This document shows positions 56,635 through 64,000 of a DNA stretch of 64,000 nt, in pieces. The first letter of the stretch is position 1; each line of letters starts with the position of its first letter. A program made the translations under genes and the position numbers. The notes beneath the pieces were generated by a model. That model did no database searches, was not told the DNA's origin, and was given only the letters and a program-made list of their open reading frames with translations. Source of the DNA: Lysinibacillus louembei (lineage in GTDB: Bacteria; Bacillota; Bacilli; Bacillales_A; Planococcaceae); NCBI RefSeq assembly GCF_033880585.1, contig NZ_CP137624.1:2391501-2455500 (forward strand), read 5' to 3'.

Positions 56635-57653
56635 GTAACAATAACAACGACGGAGATTTAGAGAAGTTCTTAAAAAAGCTATTGGCAGATAAAACGAAGA
56701 AGAAGGGCAAAGTCGTAGACGCAGCAGACGCTGAGCCGAGCACGATTAAAAAAGAAAAGCAGCCTAAAAATATGCGTAAATGGGTTACTTCTGCCTTTAT
56801 CATCACAGCTATTTTCGCCATTGGCATTATCGCTTTTGCCAATCTTTATATCGTAAAGGAGAATGAATATAAGGTTGTACGCCAATTTGGTGAAGTAGTG
56901 AAATATGAGCGCGAGCCTGGGCTGCATATGAAAATACCATTTATTCAAAGTGTGACGACATTACCGAAAAATTTAATGACATATGATATGATGCAGGAAG
57001 AAATTAATACGAAGGATAAAAAGCGTATTATTATCGATAATTATGCAGTATGGCGTGTAGTAGATCCAAAGGCGTTGATTTCAAACGCAGGGACGTTACC
57101 GAATGCCGAGCGTCGTATGAGTGAATTTATTTATTCAGTTATTCGCACAGAGCTTGGTAAATTAGATTACGGTCAAATTATTAATGATACAGATTCGTCA
57201 CGCGGTGATATTAATGAAAGCGTTACGCTAAAAGTAAATGAGCTATTAGCCAACGATAACTATGGCATTGAAGTAGTTGATGTACGTATTCGTCGTACAG
57301 ATTTACCGCCAGAAAATGAGCAAGCAATTTTTACACGTATGATTTCAGAGCGTGAAAAAACAGCACAAACGTATTTATCTGAAGGGGATGCTGCGAAGCG
57401 TGAAAAAGAAGCAGCAACAGATCAAGAGGTGCAAACATTGCTAGCAAAGGCAAATAGTGAAGCAGCTGTGACGATTGCCCAAGGGGAAGCTGAGGCGGCA
57501 AAAATTTATAACGAAGCCTTTGCACAAGATCCTGAATTTTACTCGCTTTATCGTACGCTAGAATCATATAAGAAGACGATCGGTGATGATACAGTCATTA
57601 TTTTACCATCAGACTCTCCTTATGCTAGAATACTATCTGGCTACTTAGAATAA
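56631..57653 (+). CDS. hflC: SPFH/Band 7 protein HflC
   Basis: The 340-residue partner of HflK has a cytoplasmic N-terminus of about 45 Lys/Glu-rich residues before the membrane helix (residues 50-70), longer than in E. coli HflC. The SPFH core (VVRQFGEVVKYEREPGLHMK) and the long helix with AKREKEAATDQEVQTLLAKA follow. It starts with ATGA overlapping hflK, so both are translated together. It is followed by two hairpins. Role at FtsH is known for the family. Confidence 0.92.
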   Translation: MSNNNNDGDLEKFLKKLLADKTKKKGKVVDAADAEPSTIKKEKQPKNMRKWVTSAFIITAIFAIGIIAFANLYIVKENEYKVVRQFGEVVKYEREPGLHMKIPFIQSVTTLPKNLMTYDMMQEEINTKDKKRIIIDNYAVWRVVDPKALISNAGTLPNAERRMSEFIYSVIRTELGKLDYGQIINDTDSSRGDINESVTLKVNELLANDNYGIEVVDVRIRRTDLPPENEQAIFTRMISEREKTAQTYLSEGDAAKREKEAATDQEVQTLLAKANSEAAVTIAQGEAEAAKIYNEAFAQDPEFYSLYRTLESYKKTIGDDTVIILPSDSPYARILSGYLE

Positions 57654-57661
57654 ATAAATTG

Positions 57662-57712
57662 ACAGGCTATTTGGAAAATGGGCGAATGTCCCATTGTTCA
57701 AATAGCCTTTGC
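57662..57712 (+). terminator. hflKC terminator
   Basis: AGGCTATTTG pairs with CAAATAGCCT, enclosing the smaller AATGGG/CCCATT stem; TTTGCTGTTTT follows. Confidence 0.75.
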
Positions 57713-57750
57713 TGTTTTAAGTGTGTAACCCCTTTGAAATAAGGCTTTTA

Positions 57751-57797
57751 AAAATAGATGATTTAGAAGGAGATAGTCTTTCTAAATCATCTATTTT
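57751..57797. repeat. 18-bp perfect inverted repeat
   Basis: AAAATAGATGATTTAGAA and TTCTAAATCATCTATTTT are perfect partners with an 11-base loop. It is a second strong hairpin after the hflKC terminator and is longer than the other stems here. It may end a transcript, or be a mobile-element or regulator mark. The rest of the 308-base gap holds only the ATP-grasp promoter. Confidence 0.7.
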
Positions 57798-57892
57798 ATT
57801 ATTTTCTATGATAATTTATCCATTTTTGAAAAAAGGGTAGTCAGACAAGAATATTATATTATAATAGGTTTGTGGTTATTTAGGCTTATTTA

Positions 57893-57920
57893 TTGATAGG
57901 TTATTTGATTTATATATAAT
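57893..57920 (+). promoter_or_regulatory. Sigma-A promoter of the ATP-grasp operon
   Basis: TTGATA (57893-57898) and TATAAT (57915-57920) are 16 bases apart, 42 bases before the ATG. Confidence 0.7.
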
Positions 57921-57961
57921 GCTTTTTAATGATTCTAAAGGATTATTCAGGAGGGAACGAT

Positions 57962-59107
57962 ATGATTTTATTAGATCCATTATATATTTCACCAATGCTG
58001 GAGCAGGCGTTACTTAAAACGACGACACCGATGTATGACATTGATCAAAAGTGCTTTATCAACGGGTCACAAGAGGGGGTAAATTGGCCGCAAGACCAGT
58101 TTATTGTAATAAATTCAGAGCATGCAATTAAAGTTTTAACAGAGCAATTTCCACATTTAAATGCGGTGCAATGGACAAATTTATTTAAAAATAAAGCCGC
58201 ATTGCGCAAGCATTTAGCAACGTATTTTCCTAATTTCTATTTTCAAGAAAGCACATTACACGATTTAAGCAAGATTGATAGGGCATCTATACCTTACCCA
58301 ATTATTTTAAAGCCAGCTATCGGTTATTCAAGCGTAGGTGTTCAAAAAATTAAAGATGCCGAGCAATTTACAGAAGTCGTCCAGCAATTAATTGCGAATG
58401 ATGGGCTTGCTACTTCCTATTCAGAGGACATTTTAAACTTCCAAACATTTATTTTAGAAACATACATAGAAGGACAGGAATTGGCGGTAGATGCGTATTT
58501 TAACACAGAAGGTCAACCAATTATTTTAAATTTATTTGCACGCATGTTCCGAGATGAGGAGGATATGAGTGACCGTATTTATTATACGAGCAAGCACGTG
58601 TTGACAGAATATTTGCCTGTTATCGAGGCGTATTTACGTGAATTAGGTCAGTCGCTACAAATAAATAATTACCCATTCCATATCGAGCTGCGCATGGATG
58701 CACAAGGGTCTGTAATTCCAATTGAAGTAAATCCTTTACGTTTTGCAGGCGTAGGCACAACAGAGCTTGGTGTGCATGCATATCAAATCAATCCATACGA
58801 ATATGCTTTGTGGCAATGGGAACCGGATTGGGCACAGAAAATTGCAGCAATGGATGACCGCATTTATAGTTTCACTTGTGCAGAGTTTGATAGCCATTTA
58901 ACATTTGCTGATATTGAGCAAATTGACCATGAGCAGATTAAAGCACAGTTTGACCATCTATTAGAATATCGCGTATTGCCCTTTGACTATGGAACAGCCT
59001 TTGCAGTTATCTTTTTTGTCAGCGATTCATTTAGTCAAAATGAACGTGTTTTAGCAATGGATTTCATGTCATTCATTACAACGAAACAGCAAGCGCTTAG
59101 CTATTAA
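57962..59107 (+). CDS. ATP-grasp ligase of unknown substrate
   Basis: The 381-residue protein has the ATP-grasp fold. K117 (PIILKPAIGYSSVGVQ) and E166 (FILETYIEGQELAVDAYF) bind ATP; E242 (FHIELRMDAQG) and E255/N257 (IPIEVNPLRFAGVGTTE) bind Mg. It resembles amino-acid and peptide ligases of the BacD/carboxylate-amine type, with no close named relative that I can recognise. ATG 57962 follows AGGAGGGA; the frame opens upstream at 57929 without a site. A 36-residue peptide gene follows in the same transcript. The peptide may be its substrate, but this is a guess. Confidence 0.8.
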   Translation: MILLDPLYISPMLEQALLKTTTPMYDIDQKCFINGSQEGVNWPQDQFIVINSEHAIKVLTEQFPHLNAVQWTNLFKNKAALRKHLATYFPNFYFQESTLHDLSKIDRASIPYPIILKPAIGYSSVGVQKIKDAEQFTEVVQQLIANDGLATSYSEDILNFQTFILETYIEGQELAVDAYFNTEGQPIILNLFARMFRDEEDMSDRIYYTSKHVLTEYLPVIEAYLRELGQSLQINNYPFHIELRMDAQGSVIPIEVNPLRFAGVGTTELGVHAYQINPYEYALWQWEPDWAQKIAAMDDRIYSFTCAEFDSHLTFADIEQIDHEQIKAQFDHLLEYRVLPFDYGTAFAVIFFVSDSFSQNERVLAMDFMSFITTKQQALSY

Positions 59108-59131
59108 CATAAAGGAGTTGTTTTTACATAT

Positions 59132-59242
59132 ATGAGTAAGAGAATATATTCAGTTAAAGCGAAAATATTAATGAGTATTGCGACAGAGCTAAATGAAATG
59201 ATTGGTCATTTAAAAGCGCAAATTGAGCGCTTTAAAGTTTAA
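59132..59242 (+). CDS. Small 36-residue peptide downstream of the ATP-grasp gene
   Basis: A short frame from ATG 59132 to TAA 59240 encodes MSKRIYSVKAKILMSIATEL and a C-terminal part GHLKAQIERFKV. It predicts one amphipathic helix rich in Lys, Ile and Leu. AAAGGAG lies 14 bases before the ATG, rather far. It is enclosed between the ATP-grasp gene (24 bases upstream) and a terminator (7 bases downstream), so it belongs to that transcript. It could be a ligase substrate, a small partner protein or a chance frame. Confidence 0.5.
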   Translation: MSKRIYSVKAKILMSIATELNEMIGHLKAQIERFKV

Positions 59243-59248
59243 AGCAAA

Positions 59249-59284
59249 GGAGCTTGTCCGAAAAAATTCGGACAGCTCTTTTTA
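59249..59284 (+). terminator. ATP-grasp operon terminator
   Basis: GAGCTTGTCCGAA pairs with TTCGGACAGCTC (one bulge) and ends in TTTTT. Confidence 0.85.
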
Positions 59285-59292
59285 GATTGGTT

Positions 59293-59366
59293 GGGCGAAA
59301 ATAGGCATTCGATGGGCGAATTCTGCTGTTGGTTTGGCGAAAAATCAGTTCCGCTGGGCGAATCAC
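59293..59366. repeat. 21-bp periodic TCGC array, locus 3 (opposite orientation)
   Basis: The motif GCGA, the reverse complement of TCGC, starts at 59295, 59316, 59337 and 59358: four units, each exactly 21 bases after the last. In this orientation the units are GGGCGAAT or TGGCGAAA. The array starts 9 bases after a terminator. The rest of the gap to 59475 has a TATAAT at 59438 and nothing else I can name. Confidence 0.8.
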
Positions 59367-59475
59367 AACTTTTGCACTATATCCTAATATTGTCATATTA
59401 GGAGAAAGAAGTCCCTTTTCACTTTTCTATTTCTTGTTATAATAGAGTATGCAATTTCATAGAGAGGTGAATGGT

Positions 59476-59913
59476 ATGAGCAAGCGAATTCAAAATTTGC
59501 TAGTCGCATTTATTATTGCAACGTCAGTAACGGCACTTTTTCAATCAAGCCATTTTGAATGGATGAAAATGAGCCTATTTCATATACCCGTATTGTTTAT
59601 TGTCATATTTATACTTGGTGTTATTATTGCTGAGGATGTACGTAGCGCCTTTAAAAAGGTACTATGGTTTGAAAAGCGCAAAGATCCGCGTCCAATTTGG
59701 CAAGTTGGTGTTGGCATGATTTTTTATTTTGCACAAGTCGGCTTTGTGGAAGTGTTTATGAGAAGCCTAATGCCATACGAGCTCGGTGGGATGCCGTTAT
59801 ATTTAATTATTAGCTTTTTAAATGCCTTTTTATTAACAGTGATTTTTGAAGAAATTTTCTATAAAAAAAATCAACATGCAGTAGAGCAATATAAGTTTAA
59901 GAAATTGAAATAG
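59476..59913 (+). CDS. Small integral membrane protein of unknown function
   Basis: This is a 145-residue protein with four hydrophobic segments (residues about 8-25, 35-54, 82-100 and 112-134). ATG 59476 follows AGAGGTGA; the frame 9 codons upstream has no site. The loop DPRPIWQVGVGMIFYF and the end EEIFYKKNQHAVEQYK are distinctive, but I do not recognise the family. It stands between the ATP-grasp operon and polA in an otherwise conserved neighbourhood. Confidence 0.75.
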   Translation: MSKRIQNLLVAFIIATSVTALFQSSHFEWMKMSLFHIPVLFIVIFILGVIIAEDVRSAFKKVLWFEKRKDPRPIWQVGVGMIFYFAQVGFVEVFMRSLMPYELGGMPLYLIISFLNAFLLTVIFEEIFYKKNQHAVEQYKFKKLK

Positions 59914-60016
59914 CGTATTAGGTGCTTTGCCAAACTTTTTAGGAAAGTTTATGCAAAAGCGCCTTTTTTGGTGGAAAAAAACTCGATTTCACGCTAAAGT
60001 TAAGAGGAGAGTAGTT

Positions 60017-60030
60017 CGAACGCATGTTTT
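60017..60030 (+). promoter_or_regulatory. LexA (SOS) box-like operator before polA
   Basis: CGAACGCATGTTTT matches the Bacillus LexA consensus CGAACRNRYGTTYG at 13 of 14 places and lies 30 bases before the polA ATG. No clear -35/-10 pair is seen beside it, so the promoter position is not known. Confidence 0.5.
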
Positions 60031-60060
60031 GACTTTAGAACGAAAAAAGGAGCGTACCCA

Positions 60061-62691
60061 ATGGCGAAGGAAAAATTATTATTACTTGATGGCAATAGCT
60101 TAGCATACCGTGCATTTTTTGCATTGCCACCATTAACGAACGATAGTGGAATTCATACGAATGCGACATATGGCTTTACGACAATGCTGCAAAAAATTTT
60201 AGAAGAGGAGCAGCCAACACAAATGCTTGTCGCGTTTGATGCGGGGAAAACGACGTTCCGTCATGAATCTTATGGCGAATATAAAGGTGGACGTCAAAAA
60301 ACACCGCCTGAGCTATCTGAGCAATTTCCTTATATTCGCAAGCTAATTGATGCATACAATATTAAACGCTATGAGCTTGATTTATATGAGGCAGACGATA
60401 TTATTGGCACATTGGCGAAGCAAGCTGAAACGAACGGTATCGATGTCATTATTGTGTCAGGCGATAAAGACTTAACACAGCTTGCGACTGACAATGTAAC
60501 CGTGTATATTACACGCAAAGGAATAACGGATATTGAAAAATATACACCAGCGCATATCGAGGAAAAATACGGGCTCACACCTGCGCAAATTATCGATATG
60601 AAGGGGCTAATGGGTGATGCATCAGATAATATTCCAGGCGTTCCAGGGGTCGGGGAAAAAACGGCAATTAAGCTGTTAAAGGAATACGGCTCAGTGGAAG
60701 CATTGTACGAAGCAATTGATGGTATGAAAGCTTCAAAGATGAAGGAAAAGCTTGTAGAAAATGAGGAAAGCGCTCATTTATCGAAAAAGCTTGCCACGAT
60801 TTTTACAGAAGCACCGATTGACATAACGCTTGATGATTTGGCCTATGCTGGACCAAACGAGGATGCGCTGCTTGAAGTGTGGCGTGAGCTAGGCTTTAAA
60901 TCATTAATCGAAAAAAGCGATATGCAAAGCGCAGTACAGGAGCAGGAGGAGATTCAGCTAAGCATTGTAGATCATGTGACAGCTGCGATGCTAAAAGAGA
61001 CGATGGCGCTGCATGTGGAGCTAGAAAATGAGCACTATCATAGCTGCGATATGCTTGGCATTGCGCTAACAGATGGAACAGATGCAAAATATATATCTGT
61101 GGACAAAGCTTTACAGAGTGATGAATTGAAAGCTTGGCTAGAGGATGCCTCCAAGAAAAAATATGTTGTGGATAGCAAAGCGGCACAGGCGATGCTTGCG
61201 CGACATGGCATTAAGCTAGAGGGAGTAGCATTTGACTTGCTTTTAGCTTCGTATATCGTTAACCCAGCCATTTCGGGTGATGATGTGGCGACACTTGCGA
61301 AGGAGTTTGGCTATACAAATGTGCAAGCAAACGAAGTCATTTATGGCAAAGGCGCAAAATGGTCAGTGCCAGAAGAGGCTGTGTTAGCGGACCATGTGAG
61401 TCGCAAAGCAATTGCTTTATGGCATTTACAGCCTGTCGTTGAGAAAAAATTAAAAGAAAATGAGCAATACGATTTATATAATGATTTAGAATTGCCGCTT
61501 GCAAAAATTTTAGGAGATATGGAAATCGAAGGAATCTCAGTAAACGTTGAAACATTAAAGCAAATGGGACAGGCGTTGCTAGAGAAGATTGCGGTTATTG
61601 AACAAACAATTTATGAGCAGGCTGGTGAGGAATTTAATATTAATTCACCGAAGCAACTAGGTGTCATTTTATTCGATAAGCTAGGGCTACCTGTTTTGAA
61701 GAAAACGAAAACAGGCTATTCAACAGCGGCGGATGTGCTTGAAAAGCTACAATCTGAGCATGATATTGTCAAGCATATTTTAGATTACCGTCAATTAGCA
61801 AAGCTACAATCAACATATATCGAAGGCTTGACAAAAGAGATACATGCGGACGATGGCAAAGTGCATACGCGCTTCCAGCAGGCATTGACAGCAACAGGAC
61901 GTTTAAGCTCGACAGACCCGAACCTGCAAAATATTCCGATTCGTTTGGAGGAAGGACGTAAAATTCGCCAAGCATTTGTGCCATCAAAAGAGGGCTGGGT
62001 GCTATTTGCGGCGGACTATTCACAAATCGAGCTACGCGTTTTAGCACATATGTGTCAGGACCCTACGCTTGTCGAGGCATTTAAGGAAGGTATGGATATT
62101 CATACACGTACAGCGATGGATGTGTTTGGTGTGACAAACCCAGATGAAGTAACAGCGAATATGCGCCGAACAGCAAAGGCGGTAAACTTCGGTATTATTT
62201 ATGGGATTAGCGATTATGGCTTGTCACAAAACTTAGATATTACACGTAAGAAAGCAGCGCAGTTTATTGAAAACTATTTGCAAAGCTTCCCTGGGGTAAA
62301 GGGCTATATGGAAAGTATCGTGGCAGACGCGAAGCGCGAAGGCTTTGTGACAACGATTTTAAATCGCCGTCGCTATTTACCTGAAATTAATAGCTCCAAC
62401 TTCAATTTGCGTAGCTTTGCTGAGCGGACTGCGATGAATACACCGATTCAAGGAAGCGCAGCAGACATTATTAAAAAAGCGATGATTAATATGGATGCCC
62501 GCTTGAAAAAAGAAGGCTTACAGGCAAAGCTATTATTACAAGTACATGATGAACTAATTTTTGAAGCACCAGTTGAAGAAATAGAAATTTTAGAGCGTAT
62601 CGTACCAGAAGTGATGGAGTCGGCGATTGAGCTAGCTGTCCCATTAAAAGTAGATTATTCACATGGCTACTCTTGGTATGACGCAAAGTAA
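60061..62691 (+). CDS. polA: DNA polymerase I
   Basis: The 876-residue protein has a 5'-3' exonuclease domain (residues 1-290, LLLDGNSLAYRAFFALPPL), a proofreading-like domain (about 300-480) and the polymerase domain with motif A (DYSQIELRVLAH), B (RRTAKAVNFGIIYG) and C (LLQVHDELIFEAP). The exonuclease acidic pair expected in the middle domain is not present (HVELENEHYHS), as in other Bacillales, so it should not proofread. AAAAAAGGAG precedes the ATG. The mutM gene follows after 11 bases; both act in DNA repair. Confidence 0.97.
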   Translation: MAKEKLLLLDGNSLAYRAFFALPPLTNDSGIHTNATYGFTTMLQKILEEEQPTQMLVAFDAGKTTFRHESYGEYKGGRQKTPPELSEQFPYIRKLIDAYNIKRYELDLYEADDIIGTLAKQAETNGIDVIIVSGDKDLTQLATDNVTVYITRKGITDIEKYTPAHIEEKYGLTPAQIIDMKGLMGDASDNIPGVPGVGEKTAIKLLKEYGSVEALYEAIDGMKASKMKEKLVENEESAHLSKKLATIFTEAPIDITLDDLAYAGPNEDALLEVWRELGFKSLIEKSDMQSAVQEQEEIQLSIVDHVTAAMLKETMALHVELENEHYHSCDMLGIALTDGTDAKYISVDKALQSDELKAWLEDASKKKYVVDSKAAQAMLARHGIKLEGVAFDLLLASYIVNPAISGDDVATLAKEFGYTNVQANEVIYGKGAKWSVPEEAVLADHVSRKAIALWHLQPVVEKKLKENEQYDLYNDLELPLAKILGDMEIEGISVNVETLKQMGQALLEKIAVIEQTIYEQAGEEFNINSPKQLGVILFDKLGLPVLKKTKTGYSTAADVLEKLQSEHDIVKHILDYRQLAKLQSTYIEGLTKEIHADDGKVHTRFQQALTATGRLSSTDPNLQNIPIRLEEGRKIRQAFVPSKEGWVLFAADYSQIELRVLAHMCQDPTLVEAFKEGMDIHTRTAMDVFGVTNPDEVTANMRRTAKAVNFGIIYGISDYGLSQNLDITRKKAAQFIENYLQSFPGVKGYMESIVADAKREGFVTTILNRRRYLPEINSSNFNLRSFAERTAMNTPIQGSAADIIKKAMINMDARLKKEGLQAKLLLQVHDELIFEAPVEEIEILERIVPEVMESAIELAVPLKVDYSHGYSWYDAK

Positions 62692-62702
62692 GGAGTGATT
62701 TT

Positions 62703-63578
62703 ATGCCTGAACTACCAGAGGTTGAGGGCGTCGTCAACGATTTGAAGCCGCTCGTTGAAGGTAAAATAATTCAATCTGTGACATTATCGGATACAGTTTA
62801 CACATCACATGCAGCAGGTAAGCAAACGATTGTCAAAGGTGGAGCGCTTGAATGGTTTGAGACAAGCGTTCAACAAATGACCATTGCAGCAATTGAACGT
62901 CGTGCAAAATATATTTTTATCCACTTACAAAAAGACGAGGAGCCATTTGTGCTCGTCAACCATTTAGGGATGACAGGTGCATGGTTTGTCGTGCAAAATG
63001 TGGCAGAAATTGCAGAGGAAAAATTCCGTAAGCATATTCATGCAACCTTTGCTTTAGCAAGCGGCGAGCTGCTCGTCTATAGCGATATTCGCCGCTTCGG
63101 AGAGCTACGTTTTTTACGCACGATTGAGGAGCATGCCCCATTAACGAAAATGGCACCAGAGCCGTTTGATGATTATGCATGTGAATTTTTCCTTGCGCAA
63201 TGTGCAAAGCCAAAATATGAAAATAAAACAATTAAAGAAGTCATTATGGACGGTCAGGTCATTTCAGGCTGTGGCAATATTTATGCGACAGAAGCATTGT
63301 TTGCAACAAAGCTGCGACCGACGAAAAAGGTGAAGGCCATTCCGAAAGCAAAGAAAGTGGAGCTGTTCCAAGCGATTGTCAATGTTTTACGAGAAAGCAT
63401 TGACAATGGCGGCTCAACGATTTCTGATTACCGCACTGTCAACGGTGGGGCAGGCTCGATGCAAAATCGTTTAAAAATGTATAGTCATAAAAGCTGTCCG
63501 AGCTGTCAAACGGCAACACTATCCGTTGTCATTGCTGGGCGTACATCGACATATTGCCCAAGCTGTCAAAAAGAGTAG
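62703..63578 (+). CDS. mutM: Formamidopyrimidine-DNA glycosylase
   Basis: The 291-residue enzyme removes 8-oxoguanine and cuts the strand. The N-terminal catalytic PELPEV and Glu are present, the middle carries the RRAKYIF lysine, and a zinc finger near the end has four cysteines (CPSCQT.. and TYCPSC). The next residues after PELPEVE differ from the common T-V-R pattern (EGVVNDL). AAGGAGTG precedes ATG 62703. Gene order polA-mutM is that of Bacillus. Confidence 0.96.
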   Translation: MPELPEVEGVVNDLKPLVEGKIIQSVTLSDTVYTSHAAGKQTIVKGGALEWFETSVQQMTIAAIERRAKYIFIHLQKDEEPFVLVNHLGMTGAWFVVQNVAEIAEEKFRKHIHATFALASGELLVYSDIRRFGELRFLRTIEEHAPLTKMAPEPFDDYACEFFLAQCAKPKYENKTIKEVIMDGQVISGCGNIYATEALFATKLRPTKKVKAIPKAKKVELFQAIVNVLRESIDNGGSTISDYRTVNGGAGSMQNRLKMYSHKSCPSCQTATLSVVIAGRTSTYCPSCQKE

Positions 63579-63593
63579 GCAAAGGAGAACGAT

Positions 63594-64000
63594 GTGACGC
63601 ATTATAGAGAAAGACTAGAGCAGCAGCAAATTTGGGTGTATGCCTTTGCGCTATTGCTAGGAGCGGTAGTTGGTTTAGCAAATGAGCATATTGCCTTTTA
63701 TTTTACGGGGATGATTACACCGTTGATTGCTATTTTACTCTATAGCATGCTTGCGCAAATTCCATTTTTCAAGCTACGTGAGGCGCTAGCTAACCGTAAA
63801 TTTATTGCCGCATTAGTTATCGGTAATTTTTTAGCTGTGCCGCTCATCGTTTACGTATTGATTGCGCTGTTTCCACAGCCCACGCCAATTTTAGTAGGCG
63901 TATGCCTAGTATTGCTAACACCATGCATTGATTATGTTATTGTTTTCACACAGCTAGGAAAGGGTAATGAGAAGTTAATGCTCGCTTCGACGCCTATTTT
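63594..64000 (+). CDS. Bile acid:sodium symporter/arsenite permease family transporter (3' end cut)
   Basis: A frame starts with GTG 63594 behind AAAGGAG and stays open to the window edge, so the C-terminus is missing. The visible 135 residues have three or four membrane segments (WVYAFALLLGAVVGLA, LIAILLYSMLAQIPF, FIAALVIGNFLAVPLIVYVL). LLTPCIDYVIVFTQLGKGN resembles the ACR3/SBF family in the PC and TQ residues. No ars genes are near, so the substrate is open. It is close to mutM and may share its transcript. Confidence 0.7.
   Translation, partial: MTHYRERLEQQQIWVYAFALLLGAVVGLANEHIAFYFTGMITPLIAILLYSMLAQIPFFKLREALANRKFIAALVIGNFLAVPLIVYVLIALFPQPTPILVGVCLVLLTPCIDYVIVFTQLGKGNEKLMLASTPI

Noticed and set aside
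59293-59366. CRISPR array as explanation of the 21-bp periodic units
   Set aside because: Units share only a short core, there are no identical repeats of 24-40 bp with unique spacers, and no cas genes are in the window.

Overview
The window looks like the chromosome of a low-GC, spore-forming Bacillales member of the Lysinibacillus/Solibacillus (Planococcaceae) type. The evidence is gene order and protein similarity recognised by eye: the rpsD-dgcP-ytsP-hisJ-ezrA-nifZ-thiI-sspA-ytcI-sppA-tpx-ytxK run, the ytoI-ytpI-nrnA-dnaE-accDA-pfkA-pyk-fxsA-ytvI-citZ-icd-mdh-phoPR-polA-mutM run familiar from Bacillus, an alpha/beta SASP spore gene with a sigma-G-like promoter, and AT-rich intergenic DNA. 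No database search was possible, so the genus is an inference.

Region 1 (1-11940) is the late end of a PBSX-like contractile-tail prophage or tailocin: tape measure (cut by the window edge), LysM tail protein, XkdQ/R/S/T/U-type baseplate genes, two tail-fibre cassettes sharing one N-terminal module, then holin and amidase. A strong terminator ends it. A small WYL-like gene behind a LexA-like box and an orphan coding-like patch lie between the prophage and rpsD.

Region 2 (12500-31750) holds housekeeping genes: ribosomal protein S4 with a long leader, a diguanylate cyclase, methionine sulfoxide reductase, histidinol phosphatase, the division regulator EzrA, sulfur transfer (NifZ/ThiI), a spore DNA-protecting protein, an acyl-CoA ligase, SppA, Tpx, a methyltransferase, a universal stress protein, alanine dehydrogenase with a coupled ABC ATPase, PepQ, and a ytkL gene broken by one missing base.

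Region 3 (31800-51520) holds an amidohydrolase, YtoI, NrnA, DnaE, a GntR regulator with accDA, a branched-chain aminotransferase, pfkA-pyk, and the TCA genes citZ, icd and mdh. CitZ has a good promoter with a cre-like site at its start.

Region 4 (51520-64000) departs most from the Bacillus order. A probable secreted toxin/immunity pair sits between mdh and a MaoC-phoP-phoR block. An hflK-hflC operon, a self-contained ATP-grasp plus 36-residue peptide operon, and an unknown membrane protein sit between phoR and polA. PolA (with a LexA-like box upstream), MutM and a truncated transporter end the window.

Two repeat families run through the intergenic DNA. One is a set of three arrays of TCGC-type units with an exact 21-bp period, each just beyond a terminator. 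The other is a roughly 130-220 bp structured repeat in three copies whose hairpins show compensating base changes.
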